A DNA stretch of 47,229 nucleotides from an uncultured Mailhella sp. (GTDB taxonomy: Bacteria; Desulfobacterota; Desulfovibrionia; Desulfovibrionales; Desulfovibrionaceae), in the NCBI RefSeq assembly GCF_947631555.1, contig NZ_CANRLT010000009.1, forward strand, positions 1 through 47,229, read 5' to 3'. Positions within the stretch are counted from its first letter, which is position 1. Each line of letters starts with the position of its first letter. Below the pieces are notes generated by a model. The model was not told where the DNA came from and made no database searches. It was given only the letters and a program-made list of their open reading frames with translations. Below are positions 26,461-34,550 of the stretch, one piece after another. The position numbers and the translations under genes were made by a program.

Positions 26461-26892
26461 TCAGTCTTCCTCGTAGACGGGGTTGAGCTGATAGACCATT
26501 TCAATGCCGTCATGCAGGGAACCGGTGACAAGGCAGCCATTCTTCATGACACGGGCCACACGGTCGAAGAGGTCAAGATCTTCTTCATCGATGCCCACAT
26601 TGGCGGTGATGGTGATTTTCAGGACGCGGCTCTGGCCTTTTTCGTTGGCGTCAACGTCCATCACGGCGTTGAGGTCGAGGCTGGTATAGTTGAGTCCGCG
26701 GGCTTCCATGGCGGCGTTGAGAGCAGATGCGTAGCAGTACAGCGCGGAGGCGCAAAGAAGCTGCTTGGCCGTACCGCTGCGCTTGTCCGCAGGGATGTTG
26801 GTGTTGTCAACGACGATCTGCTTCAGTGCGGCACCGCCGGTGTCGATGGTGTGAACGTCTCCGTCTCTATGATAGGCGACAGTAAGCTGCAT
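26461..26892 (-). CDS. OsmC-family protein
   Basis: 143 aa. The OsmC/Ohr fold is indicated by TAKQLLCASALYCYASALNAAMEARG in the first half and RVMKNGCLVTGSLHDGIEM in the second. Candidate redox cysteines are Cys47 or Cys53 and Cys120. OsmC proteins reduce organic peroxides with paired cysteines. It is the last gene of a three-gene operon with a phosphodiesterase. Its role there is not obvious; protection of the oxygen-sensitive choline pathway is only a thought. Confidence 0.85.
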   Translation of the reverse strand: MQLTVAYHRDGDVHTIDTGGAALKQIVVDNTNIPADKRSGTAKQLLCASALYCYASALNAAMEARGLNYTSLDLNAVMDVDANEKGQSRVLKITITANVGIDEEDLDLFDRVARVMKNGCLVTGSLHDGIEMVYQLNPVYEED

Positions 26893-26989
26893 GGGAAGGC
26901 TCCTTGGATGGATGGCAGGAAGGGAAACGCCCGGAGCACGCGCGGCGTGTCATCCGGGCGCCGAGGGGGAGAGTGCGGCCCCTCTGATA

Positions 26990-27520
26990 TCAGGCGCAGT
27001 CGTGCTTATCCCAGGGTTCGCGGTTGTCGCGCTGGATCACGGATTCCATGCGGGCAATAGCTTCCTTGAGTTTTCTGATTTCGTCGAGCTTCAGGTTGGG
27101 GTTCTTCATCACCTGATAGATGATGGCACCTGTGCAGGCTTCGCTGACGGGAAGGTCGGCGATGGTGGCGATGGTGACGGCAATGTCCTGCGCGTTGACG
27201 GCTCGGTCCACGGAACCGGCCTTGCCGTTGATGGCGAGACCCTGGAAGGCAGCGCCGGAGCCGTTGACGACGACGATCAGGGTGCGGCGGTCGGCGGCTT
27301 CCACGGCGGCGGCGAGAGCGGCGTCTCCTTCGGCGAGAACGAAGACCGTTTCACCTGGGGTTTCAAACAGGGCGGCGATGCCGTCGGCTTCGGACCGAAC
27401 CGCACCGAGGGCTTCTGCGGCTTCGGCCATGCCGGAGCAGCTTGCGTTGGGGAGAAGTGCGGCCTTCTTCAGAGAGTCCGCAGAGGCGTTGAGCACGAGG
27501 ACAGCTTTTTTCTCAGCCAT
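26990..27520 (-). CDS. Unrecognised protein sharing a C-terminal segment with the upstream phosphodiesterase
   Basis: 176 aa, no signal peptide. The N-terminal part is Ala-rich alpha/beta text (KKAVLVLNASADSLKKAALLP; ETVFVLAEGDAALAAAVEAADRRTLIVVVNG). The part from about residue 115 (DIAVTIATIADLPVSEACTGAIIYQVMKNPNLK) aligns with the C-terminal end of the protein encoded at 27602 (DIVPTLCYITGNPIPADAEGAPIYQIMEDPNL). It therefore looks like a shrunken, catalytically dead relative of the alkaline-phosphatase-fold enzyme that keeps the edge of that fold. The gene is 81 nt downstream of the phosphodiesterase. A subunit or regulator of that enzyme is the simplest idea. Confidence 0.75.
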   Translation of the reverse strand: MAEKKAVLVLNASADSLKKAALLPNASCSGMAEAAEALGAVRSEADGIAALFETPGETVFVLAEGDAALAAAVEAADRRTLIVVVNGSGAAFQGLAINGKAGSVDRAVNAQDIAVTIATIADLPVSEACTGAIIYQVMKNPNLKLDEIRKLKEAIARMESVIQRDNREPWDKHDCA

Positions 27521-27601
27521 GTCGGTATTCCTTCAAAAGAGTCAATCTGTTGTGAGTGTAAACCGAAGACCCCGGTCTGCGGGGCACCCGCAGGCCGGCA
27601 C

Positions 27602-29488
27602 TTACTTGACGAGGTTCGGATCTTCCATGATCTGGTAGATGGGCGCGCCTTCCGCATCAGCGGGGATGGGGTTGCCGGTGATGTAGCAGAGCGTGGGCAC
27701 GATGTCGGCCAGCCAGCGGGGGCGGGGATAGCGGAAGCCCTTTTTGATGTTGGGTCCGCGGAACATGAGCAGATTCTTCAGGCTGCCGCAGCCGGATTCA
27801 CCGGTGGGCAGGCCGTAGCCGTGTTCCGCCATATACTCGGGCTTGAGCACATAGACCACGTCACCAGCCTGCGCTCCGCCCATGCCGAAGACGTGGGCGT
27901 CTTCCTTACGCACGGCCAGAAGCACGGGACGCTCGCCCGTCTCGGGATGCCGGTAGTCCAGGAGGGCGTCAATGATGCGGGAACGTACCTTCTCGTAATC
28001 TTCAGGCTCCACGATGCCGCCGGGGTATCTGCCCTTGAGGTTCACATACACGAACATGTAGCGCTGCGGAACCGCAAGGGATTTGTTCACGTCGAGGACG
28101 TAGTTGAAGCCCTCGGATTCTTCGTAAATGTCCCAGTAGTTTTCCGACTTCTTGGGTTCGTAGGAGCAGAGACCGGCTTCCCTGAGTGCATGGGCGGTGT
28201 TGAGGATGGGCCCCATGGGGGTGGCGCCGTGGTCGGAGCACACACACATGAGGGTTTCCTCGCCCATGAGTTCCATAAGATTGCCCAGGAGACGGTCTTC
28301 CACGGTATAGATGTGGCGCTCCATCTTTTCAGCGCGGGCGCGTACCTCGGGATCCTTGCTGTCCAGATCGCTCAGCCAGCCGTGATAGAACCAGTCGATG
28401 GGGTGGGAGTGCATGTAGAACAGATCCCAGTCGGGGTTGGCAGTGAGCAGGCACTTGACGGCGTTCCAGAGCCACGCGCTGTGAAATTCCACCAGCTCAC
28501 ACACGGTATCGGTATCGATGATACCGTGCAGGTAGGCTACGAGGCCGATGTCGTTGGCGGTAATCTGACGGGAGAGGTCGATCTGATCCGCGGCGGAGGC
28601 GGGCGAAATGAAGCCGATGCGTCCGGCAATGCCGGAGACGTACAGCTTGAACTCTTCCGCGTCATCGGAGAGCTGCATCAGCTTGCAGCGGAATACACCC
28701 TTTTCGGTGCGCCCGTCAGCGGCGATGGTGAAATCGTGCTGCACCGGCTCACTCCACTGGCCGACCTTGATGGTGAAGAAGGCCTTGGCGTAGTCCTTTT
28801 CCGGGCAGAGTGCAAAGGTGTCAAAGCCATCGTCACCGCTTTCCCAGGCCAGGCCGTACCACGTCTGATCGTTCAGCGGCTCAATGGATTCCTTGAAGTG
28901 CATCTTCACGGTCATTTCCAGAGGCTCATCGCAGTCGGGGAGATTCTTCCAGCCCTTGGCGTCATCGAAACGCCCCTGAACACCCATCGGGTAGTAGTCG
29001 GTGGAGATCACGCTCTCGGAAGCGAGAAATTCCTTGTGTTCGTTGCCATGCAGCGGCCAGCGGGTCTCTGCGGGAGAAAGCCCCTGCCCCATGACCAGGA
29101 TGCCGTTGTTCATGTGCGAAGGCCAGGACATGGGGTAGTTCACCACGATGCACTTCTTGCCCGCCTTGTCCCATGCGTCCCAGATGGTCTGGGCGGTCAG
29201 AATGTCGGAACCGAAGGCCTGCGAGGTCTCCTTGTAGTCGAGGCTGCGGCCTTCGTGGTAGTAATAGTAATCTTCCACACCGTGGGTGCGGGGATAGGCG
29301 CCCGTGCAGATGGTGGCCCAGGACGGAGGCGTGACAGTGGGCAGATTGTAGCCTTCGGGGATGAAACTCCCTTCGGCCATGAACTTGCGGAAGTTGTCCA
29401 GTCCGCCCTGGGCGAGCATCGCTTCGAGGCGTTTGGGGATAAGGCAGTCGTAGCCGATGAGCGCGGCTCTTTTTGCTTTGGGCGACAT
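27602..29488 (-). CDS. Alkaline-phosphatase-superfamily phosphodiesterase/hydrolase
   Basis: 628 aa from the ATG at 29488 (AGGAAGC-type site upstream). Type I phosphodiesterase/nucleotide pyrophosphatase fold: metal Asp14 in IGYDCL, nucleophile Thr53 in LPTVTPPSWATICTGAYPRTHGV, and the distal metal motif CVCSDHGATPMGP. A further His/Asp region lies near the C-terminus. There is no signal peptide, so it acts in the cytoplasm. Substrates of the family are phosphodiesters, phosphonates or sulfates. Beside a BCCT transporter and near cutC, glycerophosphocholine, phosphocholine or choline sulfate are reasonable guesses. Transcribed divergently from the BCCT gene, apparently from a sigma-54 promoter. 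Confidence 0.82.
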   Translation of the reverse strand: MSPKAKRAALIGYDCLIPKRLEAMLAQGGLDNFRKFMAEGSFIPEGYNLPTVTPPSWATICTGAYPRTHGVEDYYYYHEGRSLDYKETSQAFGSDILTAQTIWDAWDKAGKKCIVVNYPMSWPSHMNNGILVMGQGLSPAETRWPLHGNEHKEFLASESVISTDYYPMGVQGRFDDAKGWKNLPDCDEPLEMTVKMHFKESIEPLNDQTWYGLAWESGDDGFDTFALCPEKDYAKAFFTIKVGQWSEPVQHDFTIAADGRTEKGVFRCKLMQLSDDAEEFKLYVSGIAGRIGFISPASAADQIDLSRQITANDIGLVAYLHGIIDTDTVCELVEFHSAWLWNAVKCLLTANPDWDLFYMHSHPIDWFYHGWLSDLDSKDPEVRARAEKMERHIYTVEDRLLGNLMELMGEETLMCVCSDHGATPMGPILNTAHALREAGLCSYEPKKSENYWDIYEESEGFNYVLDVNKSLAVPQRYMFVYVNLKGRYPGGIVEPEDYEKVRSRIIDALLDYRHPETGERPVLLAVRKEDAHVFGMGGAQAGDVVYVLKPEYMAEHGYGLPTGESGCGSLKNLLMFRGPNIKKGFRYPRPRWLADIVPTLCYITGNPIPADAEGAPIYQIMEDPNLVK

Positions 29489-29554
29489 AGGAAGCTCCTT
29501 GAAACGCATATTGGATGGATGGTCCGGCAGGAAAGCCTGCCCTGCGCTCCATAT

Positions 29555-29570
29555 TTCAAAAACCGTGCCA
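29555..29570 (-). promoter_or_regulatory. Probable sigma-54 promoter for the phosphodiesterase operon
   Basis: On the minus strand TGGCACGGTTTTTGAA has a perfect -24 block. The -12 block is TTGAA instead of TTGCW, so the invariant GC is GA. It lies about 67 nt before the phosphodiesterase start and faces the better promoter at 29864 across a shared palindrome. Confidence 0.5.
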
Positions 29571-29690
29571 AAAATCATTCTCTGAGGATTTTGAAGAAAT
29601 ATTTCCAATTAAACGGAAGGTTACAAAAGCACTTACACAAACAACGATACGAGGGCACGAAAAAAGAACCCATGCGAAGCAAAAAAACAG

Positions 29691-29702
29691 GACAATTTTG
29701 TC
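29691..29702. promoter_or_regulatory. Minor copy of the regulator palindrome
   Basis: GACAATTTTGTC is a 12-bp palindrome that repeats the core of the 24-bp palindrome at 29753-29776 (CGACAAATTTGTCG). The centres are 68 bp apart. It may be a second, weaker activator site. Confidence 0.45.
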
Positions 29703-29752
29703 AGGTTATCCCCAGGGAAAGGAAAAAATAAATATTTTTAGCATGGTTAGAT

Positions 29753-29776
29753 ATAAACGACAAATTTGTCGTTTAT
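29753..29776. promoter_or_regulatory. Perfect 24-bp palindrome, likely enhancer (UAS) for divergent sigma-54 promoters
   Basis: The half site ATAAACGACAAA is followed directly by its exact complement. It ends about 88 bp upstream of the -24/-12 element at 29864 and about 180 bp upstream of the facing one at 29570. Both distances are normal for sigma-54 enhancers. Confidence 0.72.
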
Positions 29777-29863
29777 CACGAAAAAAATGTCATGCTCGTG
29801 GCAAATGAACGTATTTTTTGTAAAAAATATAAAAATATCACATAATTATTAAAAACTATGGTT

Positions 29864-29879
29864 TGGCATAATTTTTGCT
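29864..29879 (+). promoter_or_regulatory. Sigma-54 promoter for the BCCT transporter
   Basis: TGGCATAATTTTTGCT matches TGGCAYR-N4-TTGCW with GG-N10-GC spacing. It lies 55 nt before the BCCT start codon. Confidence 0.82.
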
Positions 29880-29934
29880 TGGGAGAAAAAAAATTAAAGC
29901 AGCGTCCGCTGAAACTTTTGATAAGGAGAGTGCC

Positions 29935-31542
29935 ATGGCCACACCTACCCTCACCCCTGAGCAGAACGACCTCCGACCGGAAAAAGGAATTTTCTGGCCG
30001 GCCGTTATCGGCGTTCTGCTGATAGCTCTGCCCATGCTGTTCTTCCCCAAGGCGTCGGAAGAAATCATCGGTGCCATCTACACGCCGTTCAGCCTCAAGT
30101 TCGGTTCCCTGTATCTGTGGATTACCGTCGGGCTTATCGGACTGTGCGTCTACTTTGTGTGCAGCCGCTACGGTGACATCAAATTCGGCGATCCCGAGGA
30201 AAAGCCCGAGTATTCTCTGGTGTCCTGGGTCGCCATGATCTTCTGTTCCGGCGTGGCCGGCGCGGTCATGTTCTGGTCCATCGTGGAACCGCTGTGGGAC
30301 CTTATCACTCCTCCCCAGTATGCGGCTCCGCTGAGCACGGACGCCTTCGACTGGGCGCTCGCCTACATGCTGCTGCACTGGGGGCCCAACGCCTGGTGCA
30401 CCTATTTCATCAGCGCCCTGCCCATCGCCTACCTGTTCCATATCCGCCGTCAGCCCGTGCTGCGCATCTCCGCAGCCTCCCAGGTCGTGCTGGGAAAACA
30501 GACCAACGGCATTGTCGGCCGTACCTGCGACGTGTTCTTCATTCTCGGTCTGCTGTTCTGCACGGCTGTGACCATGTGCATTTCCCTGCCCACGGTGGAA
30601 GCTGCGCTCGATAAGGTCTTCGGCATCACGCCTTCCTTCTCCGTGGAAATCACCATCCTCATTGTGAGTGCCGGCATCGCCGCATGGTCTGTATGGTCCG
30701 GCCTGAACAAAGGCATCAAGGTGCTTTCCAACATCAACGTGGCCATCGCTCTCGCCATGGTGGCCTACGGCGCGCTATGCGGCCCCACCGCCTCCCTGTT
30801 CGACATCTTCACCAACGCGTTCGGCAAGTTCCTCGGCAATTTCTGGAACATGAACTTCTGGACCTCGCCCTTCAGCGACAACTCCTTCCCCCGCGACTGG
30901 ACCATTTTCTACGCCCTGTTCTGGGCCGGCTACGGCCCCTTCATGGGCCTGTTCATTGCCCGTATCTCCCGCGGCCGCACCGTGCGTGAAGTCATCGCCT
31001 GGGGCCTCGTGGGAACCTGCGCCGGCGGCTACCTGATCCACGGCGTGTTCGCTTCCTATACCCTGTACATCCAGTACCATGGCATGCTTGATGCGGTGAG
31101 CATCCTCAAGGCCTCCGGCGGCCCCGCCGCCATGATGGCCGTTCTCGATACGCTGCCCTTCGGCAAGCTCGTCATGCTGGTCTACTGCGCCTTCTCCACC
31201 ATCTTCCTGGCCACCTCCGTGGACTCCGGCTGCTACGTCATCTCCTCCGTGGCGACCACCCGCATGGGCGTCAACGACGACCCCGCCCGCTGGCATCGTT
31301 CCTTCTGGGCTCTCGTTCAGGCACTCCTGGCCCTCGGCCTGCTGTCCATCGGCGGCCTCGGTGTGGCCAAGATCTTCGGCAACTTCTCCGGCGCACTCAT
31401 GGCCCTGCCGGTCATACTGCTCACCATCGCCTGGCTGAAGATCATCAGGAAGGACGGAAACTACATGCTCTGCAACTTTGTGGAAAAAGACTGCCTGCCT
31501 TCCGACATGGACAATGTGACTGAAGAAGACACGGCGAAGTAG
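29935..31542 (+). CDS. BCCT-family quaternary-amine transporter (choline/betaine/carnitine type)
   Basis: 535 aa from the ATG at 29935 (AAGGAGAG upstream). About twelve membrane helices. The helix-8 signature is FYALFWAGYGPFMGLFIARISRGRTVREVI, the strongest BCCT hallmark. The substrate-binding aromatic box differs from BetP: positions that are WAWW...W there read ALFW...Y here. The segment CSGVAGAVMFWSIVEPLWDL replaces the glycine-rich stretch of Na+-coupled members and looks more CaiT-like. It probably imports choline or exchanges it for another trimethylammonium compound. Controlled by a sigma-54 promoter and ended by a strong terminator, it is a single-gene unit. Confidence 0.9.
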   Translation: MATPTLTPEQNDLRPEKGIFWPAVIGVLLIALPMLFFPKASEEIIGAIYTPFSLKFGSLYLWITVGLIGLCVYFVCSRYGDIKFGDPEEKPEYSLVSWVAMIFCSGVAGAVMFWSIVEPLWDLITPPQYAAPLSTDAFDWALAYMLLHWGPNAWCTYFISALPIAYLFHIRRQPVLRISAASQVVLGKQTNGIVGRTCDVFFILGLLFCTAVTMCISLPTVEAALDKVFGITPSFSVEITILIVSAGIAAWSVWSGLNKGIKVLSNINVAIALAMVAYGALCGPTASLFDIFTNAFGKFLGNFWNMNFWTSPFSDNSFPRDWTIFYALFWAGYGPFMGLFIARISRGRTVREVIAWGLVGTCAGGYLIHGVFASYTLYIQYHGMLDAVSILKASGGPAAMMAVLDTLPFGKLVMLVYCAFSTIFLATSVDSGCYVISSVATTRMGVNDDPARWHRSFWALVQALLALGLLSIGGLGVAKIFGNFSGALMALPVILLTIAWLKIIRKDGNYMLCNFVEKDCLPSDMDNVTEEDTAK

Positions 31543-31568
31543 TACACGCTTCCACCCTCCCCCGTACG

Positions 31569-31600
31569 GCCCCCGGAGATTCTTCTCCGGGGGCTTTTTT
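31569..31600 (+). terminator. Strong Rho-independent terminator of the BCCT gene
   Basis: An 11-bp perfect stem (GCCCCCGGAGA and its complement) with loop TTCT is followed directly by six T. Confidence 0.92.
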
Positions 31601-32197
31601 ACGCCAGTCCGCTCCAAGAATAAAGATGGAAAGCATACCCTCCGTAGAAAATCGCCTTTGCCACACAAAACGCCTGTATAAGCCTAGGCAATGTGTTCGA
31701 CAACAACACACAGCAACTCCAAAGATAGATGGCGAAGTGTAAAAAACTGGTACATATTGTTACAATATATTAATTTGCAAGAACAGAAGAATAGTGCTTA
31801 ACCAATATGAGGTTACAAGACTCCCATGAATACGAGTTATCCTAGTGACATAATACGGACTGCAATCTCATCCATACTGGATATAGACAATAACTAGATA
31901 GAATCTTTGCTTAGAAAGAGTGGGAAAAACCGCAAATTCCCTTATAAAAGAGACAAAAAGGTTAAACATTAATACTGACTGTTCTGGACTGCACAAAGGA
32001 AATTTTTAGACGGACTCTTTATTGTATTGAAAGCCAGCAATTTTATGAGGGCGATCCGAAGCCGTCACATGGAAAAGCTATTCTCGGTGAAAAAAATGAT
32101 TTTTTTCATAAAATCCCTTTAAGGTGATTTTTTTTACGACCGTCAGATATATACAATTATTAAGTCTTTCAATATACCTTTAGACAGGAGAAAGTCT
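31601..32197. other. AT-rich intergenic region upstream of the amidohydrolase/TRAP operon, with palindromes
   Basis: No gene is seen. Two perfect palindromes stand out: ATATTGT-T-ACAATAT (31754-31768), and TGAAAAAAAT-G-ATTTTTTTCA (32088-32108), about 90 nt before the first start codon. Either may be an operator, perhaps for the Crp/Fnr-type protein encoded at 38333. No confident promoter could be assigned. Confidence 0.5.
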
Positions 32198-33055
32198 ATG
32201 ATTATTGATTTTCGTGTGCGTCCTCCGGCGGCTGGTTTTGAAACACTGAATATGCACGGTCCAGAGAACAACGTGCACTGTTATCCGGTCAATGGCCCGG
32301 ATATGATGCCCAATCCATCAAGCGATGAATATTCCATGCCTCTCTTTTTCAAAGAGATGGAAGAGGCCGGTATCGACAAGGGCGTTGTTTTGGGGCGTGA
32401 CACGGGTACTCGTTGGGGCTATGTCAAAAACGATGCCATTATGGATGTCGTCAACGCATACCCTGACAAGTTTATTGCCGGCTTTGGTTCCGTAGACGTA
32501 ACGCGCGGTATCCGTGAATCTGTGGATGAAGTACAGCGTGCAGTCAAAGAACTTGGCTGCCGCGGCATAGTGTTGGAACCCGGCACCTCCCAGCCTGCCT
32601 GCTATGCCGATGACCCACGACTGTACCCTATCTATGACCGATGCGTTGAATTAGGCGCTATTGTCGTCCTCTCCATGAGCCACTTCCTTGGGCCTGATGT
32701 ATCCTATCAGGATCCTGCCCATGTACAACGTGTCTGCCATGACTTTCCTTCGGGCAAATTCATGATAGCCCACGCTGCATTCCCGCACATACTATCAGCC
32801 ATTGCTGCCTGTATCGCCGAAAAGAATCTTTGGCTCATCCCGGACAACTATATGTCTATCACCAACATGCCGGGACGCAACCTGTGGGCTGAAGGTATTA
32901 ATTATACACAGGGTCGCCATATCGTGTTCGGTACGGCGTATCCCTATGCCAATCTCAAACAGAGTGTAGAAGCGACCAAAAAATTTGATCTCCGGAAGGA
33001 ATATTATGATCGCTACATGTATCAGAATGCTCTGGAACTTCTTGAAATGAGTTGA
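32198..33055 (+). CDS. Amidohydrolase-2-fold protein lacking N-terminal metal ligands, paralogue A
   Basis: 285 aa TIM-barrel of the amidohydrolase-related (ACMSD-like) family. Barrel landmarks: FIAGFGSVDVTRGIRESVDEVQRAVKELGCRGIVLEP, YPIYDRCVELGAIVVLSMSHFLG, KFMIAHAAFPHILSAIAAC, and HIVFGTAYPYANLKQS. The usual HxH after strand 1 is replaced by RxR (IIDFRVRPP), and the usual Asp of FGSDYP is Ala (FGTAYP). The two later histidines (SHFLG, IAHAAFPH) remain. A normal binuclear or mononuclear zinc site therefore cannot form as in relatives. The ribosome site is ACAGGAGAAAG. First gene of the TRAP operon; substrate unknown. Confidence 0.85.
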   Translation: MIIDFRVRPPAAGFETLNMHGPENNVHCYPVNGPDMMPNPSSDEYSMPLFFKEMEEAGIDKGVVLGRDTGTRWGYVKNDAIMDVVNAYPDKFIAGFGSVDVTRGIRESVDEVQRAVKELGCRGIVLEPGTSQPACYADDPRLYPIYDRCVELGAIVVLSMSHFLGPDVSYQDPAHVQRVCHDFPSGKFMIAHAAFPHILSAIAACIAEKNLWLIPDNYMSITNMPGRNLWAEGINYTQGRHIVFGTAYPYANLKQSVEATKKFDLRKEYYDRYMYQNALELLEMS

Positions 33056-33121
33056 ACTGCATTTCATAAGAAATGTTGTCGTTGACCTGTTCGTTTGTAT
33101 CAACGTTAACAGGAGAAAAGT

Positions 33122-33976
33122 ATGGTTATTGATTTTCGTATGCGTCCTCCGGCTAAAGGGTGGGAAACAATGAATATGCATGGCCCTAAACGCAACGTGC
33201 ATATCTACCCTTGCAACTCTCCAGGGACACTTCCTATAGCCTCCAGTGATCAATACTCCATGTCATTACTTATACAGGAAATGAATGAAGCTGGTATTGA
33301 TAAAGCTGTAGCTTTAGGACGGAATACAGGTACTATTTGGGGTTATGTAAAAAACGAAGCTGTGGCTAATGTGGTTAAAGAGTACCCAGATACGTTTATT
33401 GCTGGCTTCGGCTCCGTTGATCCAGCCGCAGGTATACGAAACTGTGTAGACGAAGTGCAACATGCGGTCAAGGAACTTGGTTGTCGCGGAATAGTCATCG
33501 AACCTGGTGCGTCTACTCCTGCACTGTATCCCAACGCCGCACAGCTTTATCCCATCTACGACCGCTGCGTAGAGCTGGGCGCTGTTATCGTTGTTTCACT
33601 GAGCCATTTTCTTGGACCAGATGTGTCCTTCCAGGATCCGACCTATATGCAACGAGTGTGCCATGACTTCCCTAAAGGCAAGTTCGTCATCGCCCACGCA
33701 TCGTTCCCCCACATCTTGCCGGCCATTGCTGCTTGCATAGCCGAAAAGAATCTATGGCTCATCCCTGATACCTACATGGCAGCGGCTAGTTATCCAGGCA
33801 CAAAACTGTGGGCCGAAGGGATCAATTACGTTCAGGGACGTCACATGGTATTTGGTACGGCATACCCGTATCTTGGTCTCAAACAGAGTATCGATGGCGT
33901 AAAAAGGTTTGGTTTCCGCAAGGAGTATTACGACCTATATATGTACAAGAATGCTCTGGAACTACTGGAAATGTGA
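33122..33976 (+). CDS. Amidohydrolase-2-fold protein lacking N-terminal metal ligands, paralogue B
   Basis: 284 aa, close paralogue of the preceding protein with colinear text throughout. It has the same departures: VIDFRMRPP instead of HxH, and MVFGTAYPY instead of FGSDYP. Both copies keep intact reading frames and RR/A substitutions, so the altered site is selected, not decay. Notable differences are in the region after WLIPD (NYMSITNMPGRN in A, TYMAAASYPGTK in B), which may shape the pocket. Start after AACAGGAGAAAAGT. Perhaps two subunits of one heteromeric enzyme. Confidence 0.85.
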   Translation: MVIDFRMRPPAKGWETMNMHGPKRNVHIYPCNSPGTLPIASSDQYSMSLLIQEMNEAGIDKAVALGRNTGTIWGYVKNEAVANVVKEYPDTFIAGFGSVDPAAGIRNCVDEVQHAVKELGCRGIVIEPGASTPALYPNAAQLYPIYDRCVELGAVIVVSLSHFLGPDVSFQDPTYMQRVCHDFPKGKFVIAHASFPHILPAIAACIAEKNLWLIPDTYMAAASYPGTKLWAEGINYVQGRHMVFGTAYPYLGLKQSIDGVKRFGFRKEYYDLYMYKNALELLEM

Positions 33977-33985
33977 TGAAAACAT

Positions 33986-34011
33986 GGCCCGGAAAAGCCA
34001 TTTTCCGGGCC
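33986..34011 (+). promoter_or_regulatory. Intercistronic hairpin before dctQ
   Basis: An 11-bp perfect stem (GGCCCGGAAAA and its complement TTTTCCGGGCC) has the 4-nt loop GCCA. No T-run follows, and the operon continues 48 nt later. A stabilising or attenuating hairpin is likely. Confidence 0.6.
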
Positions 34012-34058
34012 CCTGGCCTATTCAATTCCAAGAATATTTTCCGGGAGAAGGACACTCT

Positions 34059-34550
34059 ATGAACATTTTGTTCAGGATGCTAAACAAGCTAACACAAGCT
34101 GTGGGAATGCTCAGCTTCTGTGCAATGTGCATCATTATCTTTTTCCAGGTCATCGCCAGATATGTGTTTTCCAATGCTTTTGCATGGCCAGAAGAAGTAG
34201 CAAGGTTCTTTTTTATCATATGTACTTTTGCCAGCATCAACTACTGTATGGAAAAAGATGGCCACCTTCGCTTGATGATACTTCCATTATATTTTAAAAA
34301 TTGTTATAATAAACTTTTCGATTTTTTATATCTTTTGTTTATGATTATTTATCAAGCACTTGCAATATACATGGGATATGAGCTTACAATAAAAATATAC
34401 AGACTTCAGATGAAGGCTGTTACCGTACCTCTTCCCTTATATTTAGTTTGGGTTGGCATACTTTTTTTTACGCTGCTTATGCTTCTTGTCTCAGCCGGGC
34501 GATTGTGGAACTGTATCGTCGGGAAATATCCTAAGAACGAGGACAAGTAG
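34059..34550 (+). CDS. TRAP transporter small permease subunit (DctQ family)
   Basis: 163 aa from the ATG at 34059 behind GGGAGAAGG. Four membrane helices, with the conserved FFQVIARYVFSNAFAWPEEVARFFF segment (R-Y-x-F and W-x-E-E motif) of DctQ. The stop is immediately followed by the ATG of dctM (TAGATG). The coding DNA is AT-rich in its second half compared with neighbours. Confidence 0.9.
   Translation: MNILFRMLNKLTQAVGMLSFCAMCIIIFFQVIARYVFSNAFAWPEEVARFFFIICTFASINYCMEKDGHLRLMILPLYFKNCYNKLFDFLYLLFMIIYQALAIYMGYELTIKIYRLQMKAVTVPLPLYLVWVGILFFTLLMLLVSAGRLWNCIVGKYPKNEDK

Noticed and set aside
26891..29731. 946-codon open frame on the plus strand
   Set aside because: Complement of the phosphodiesterase and small-protein genes, whose motifs are clear on the minus strand.
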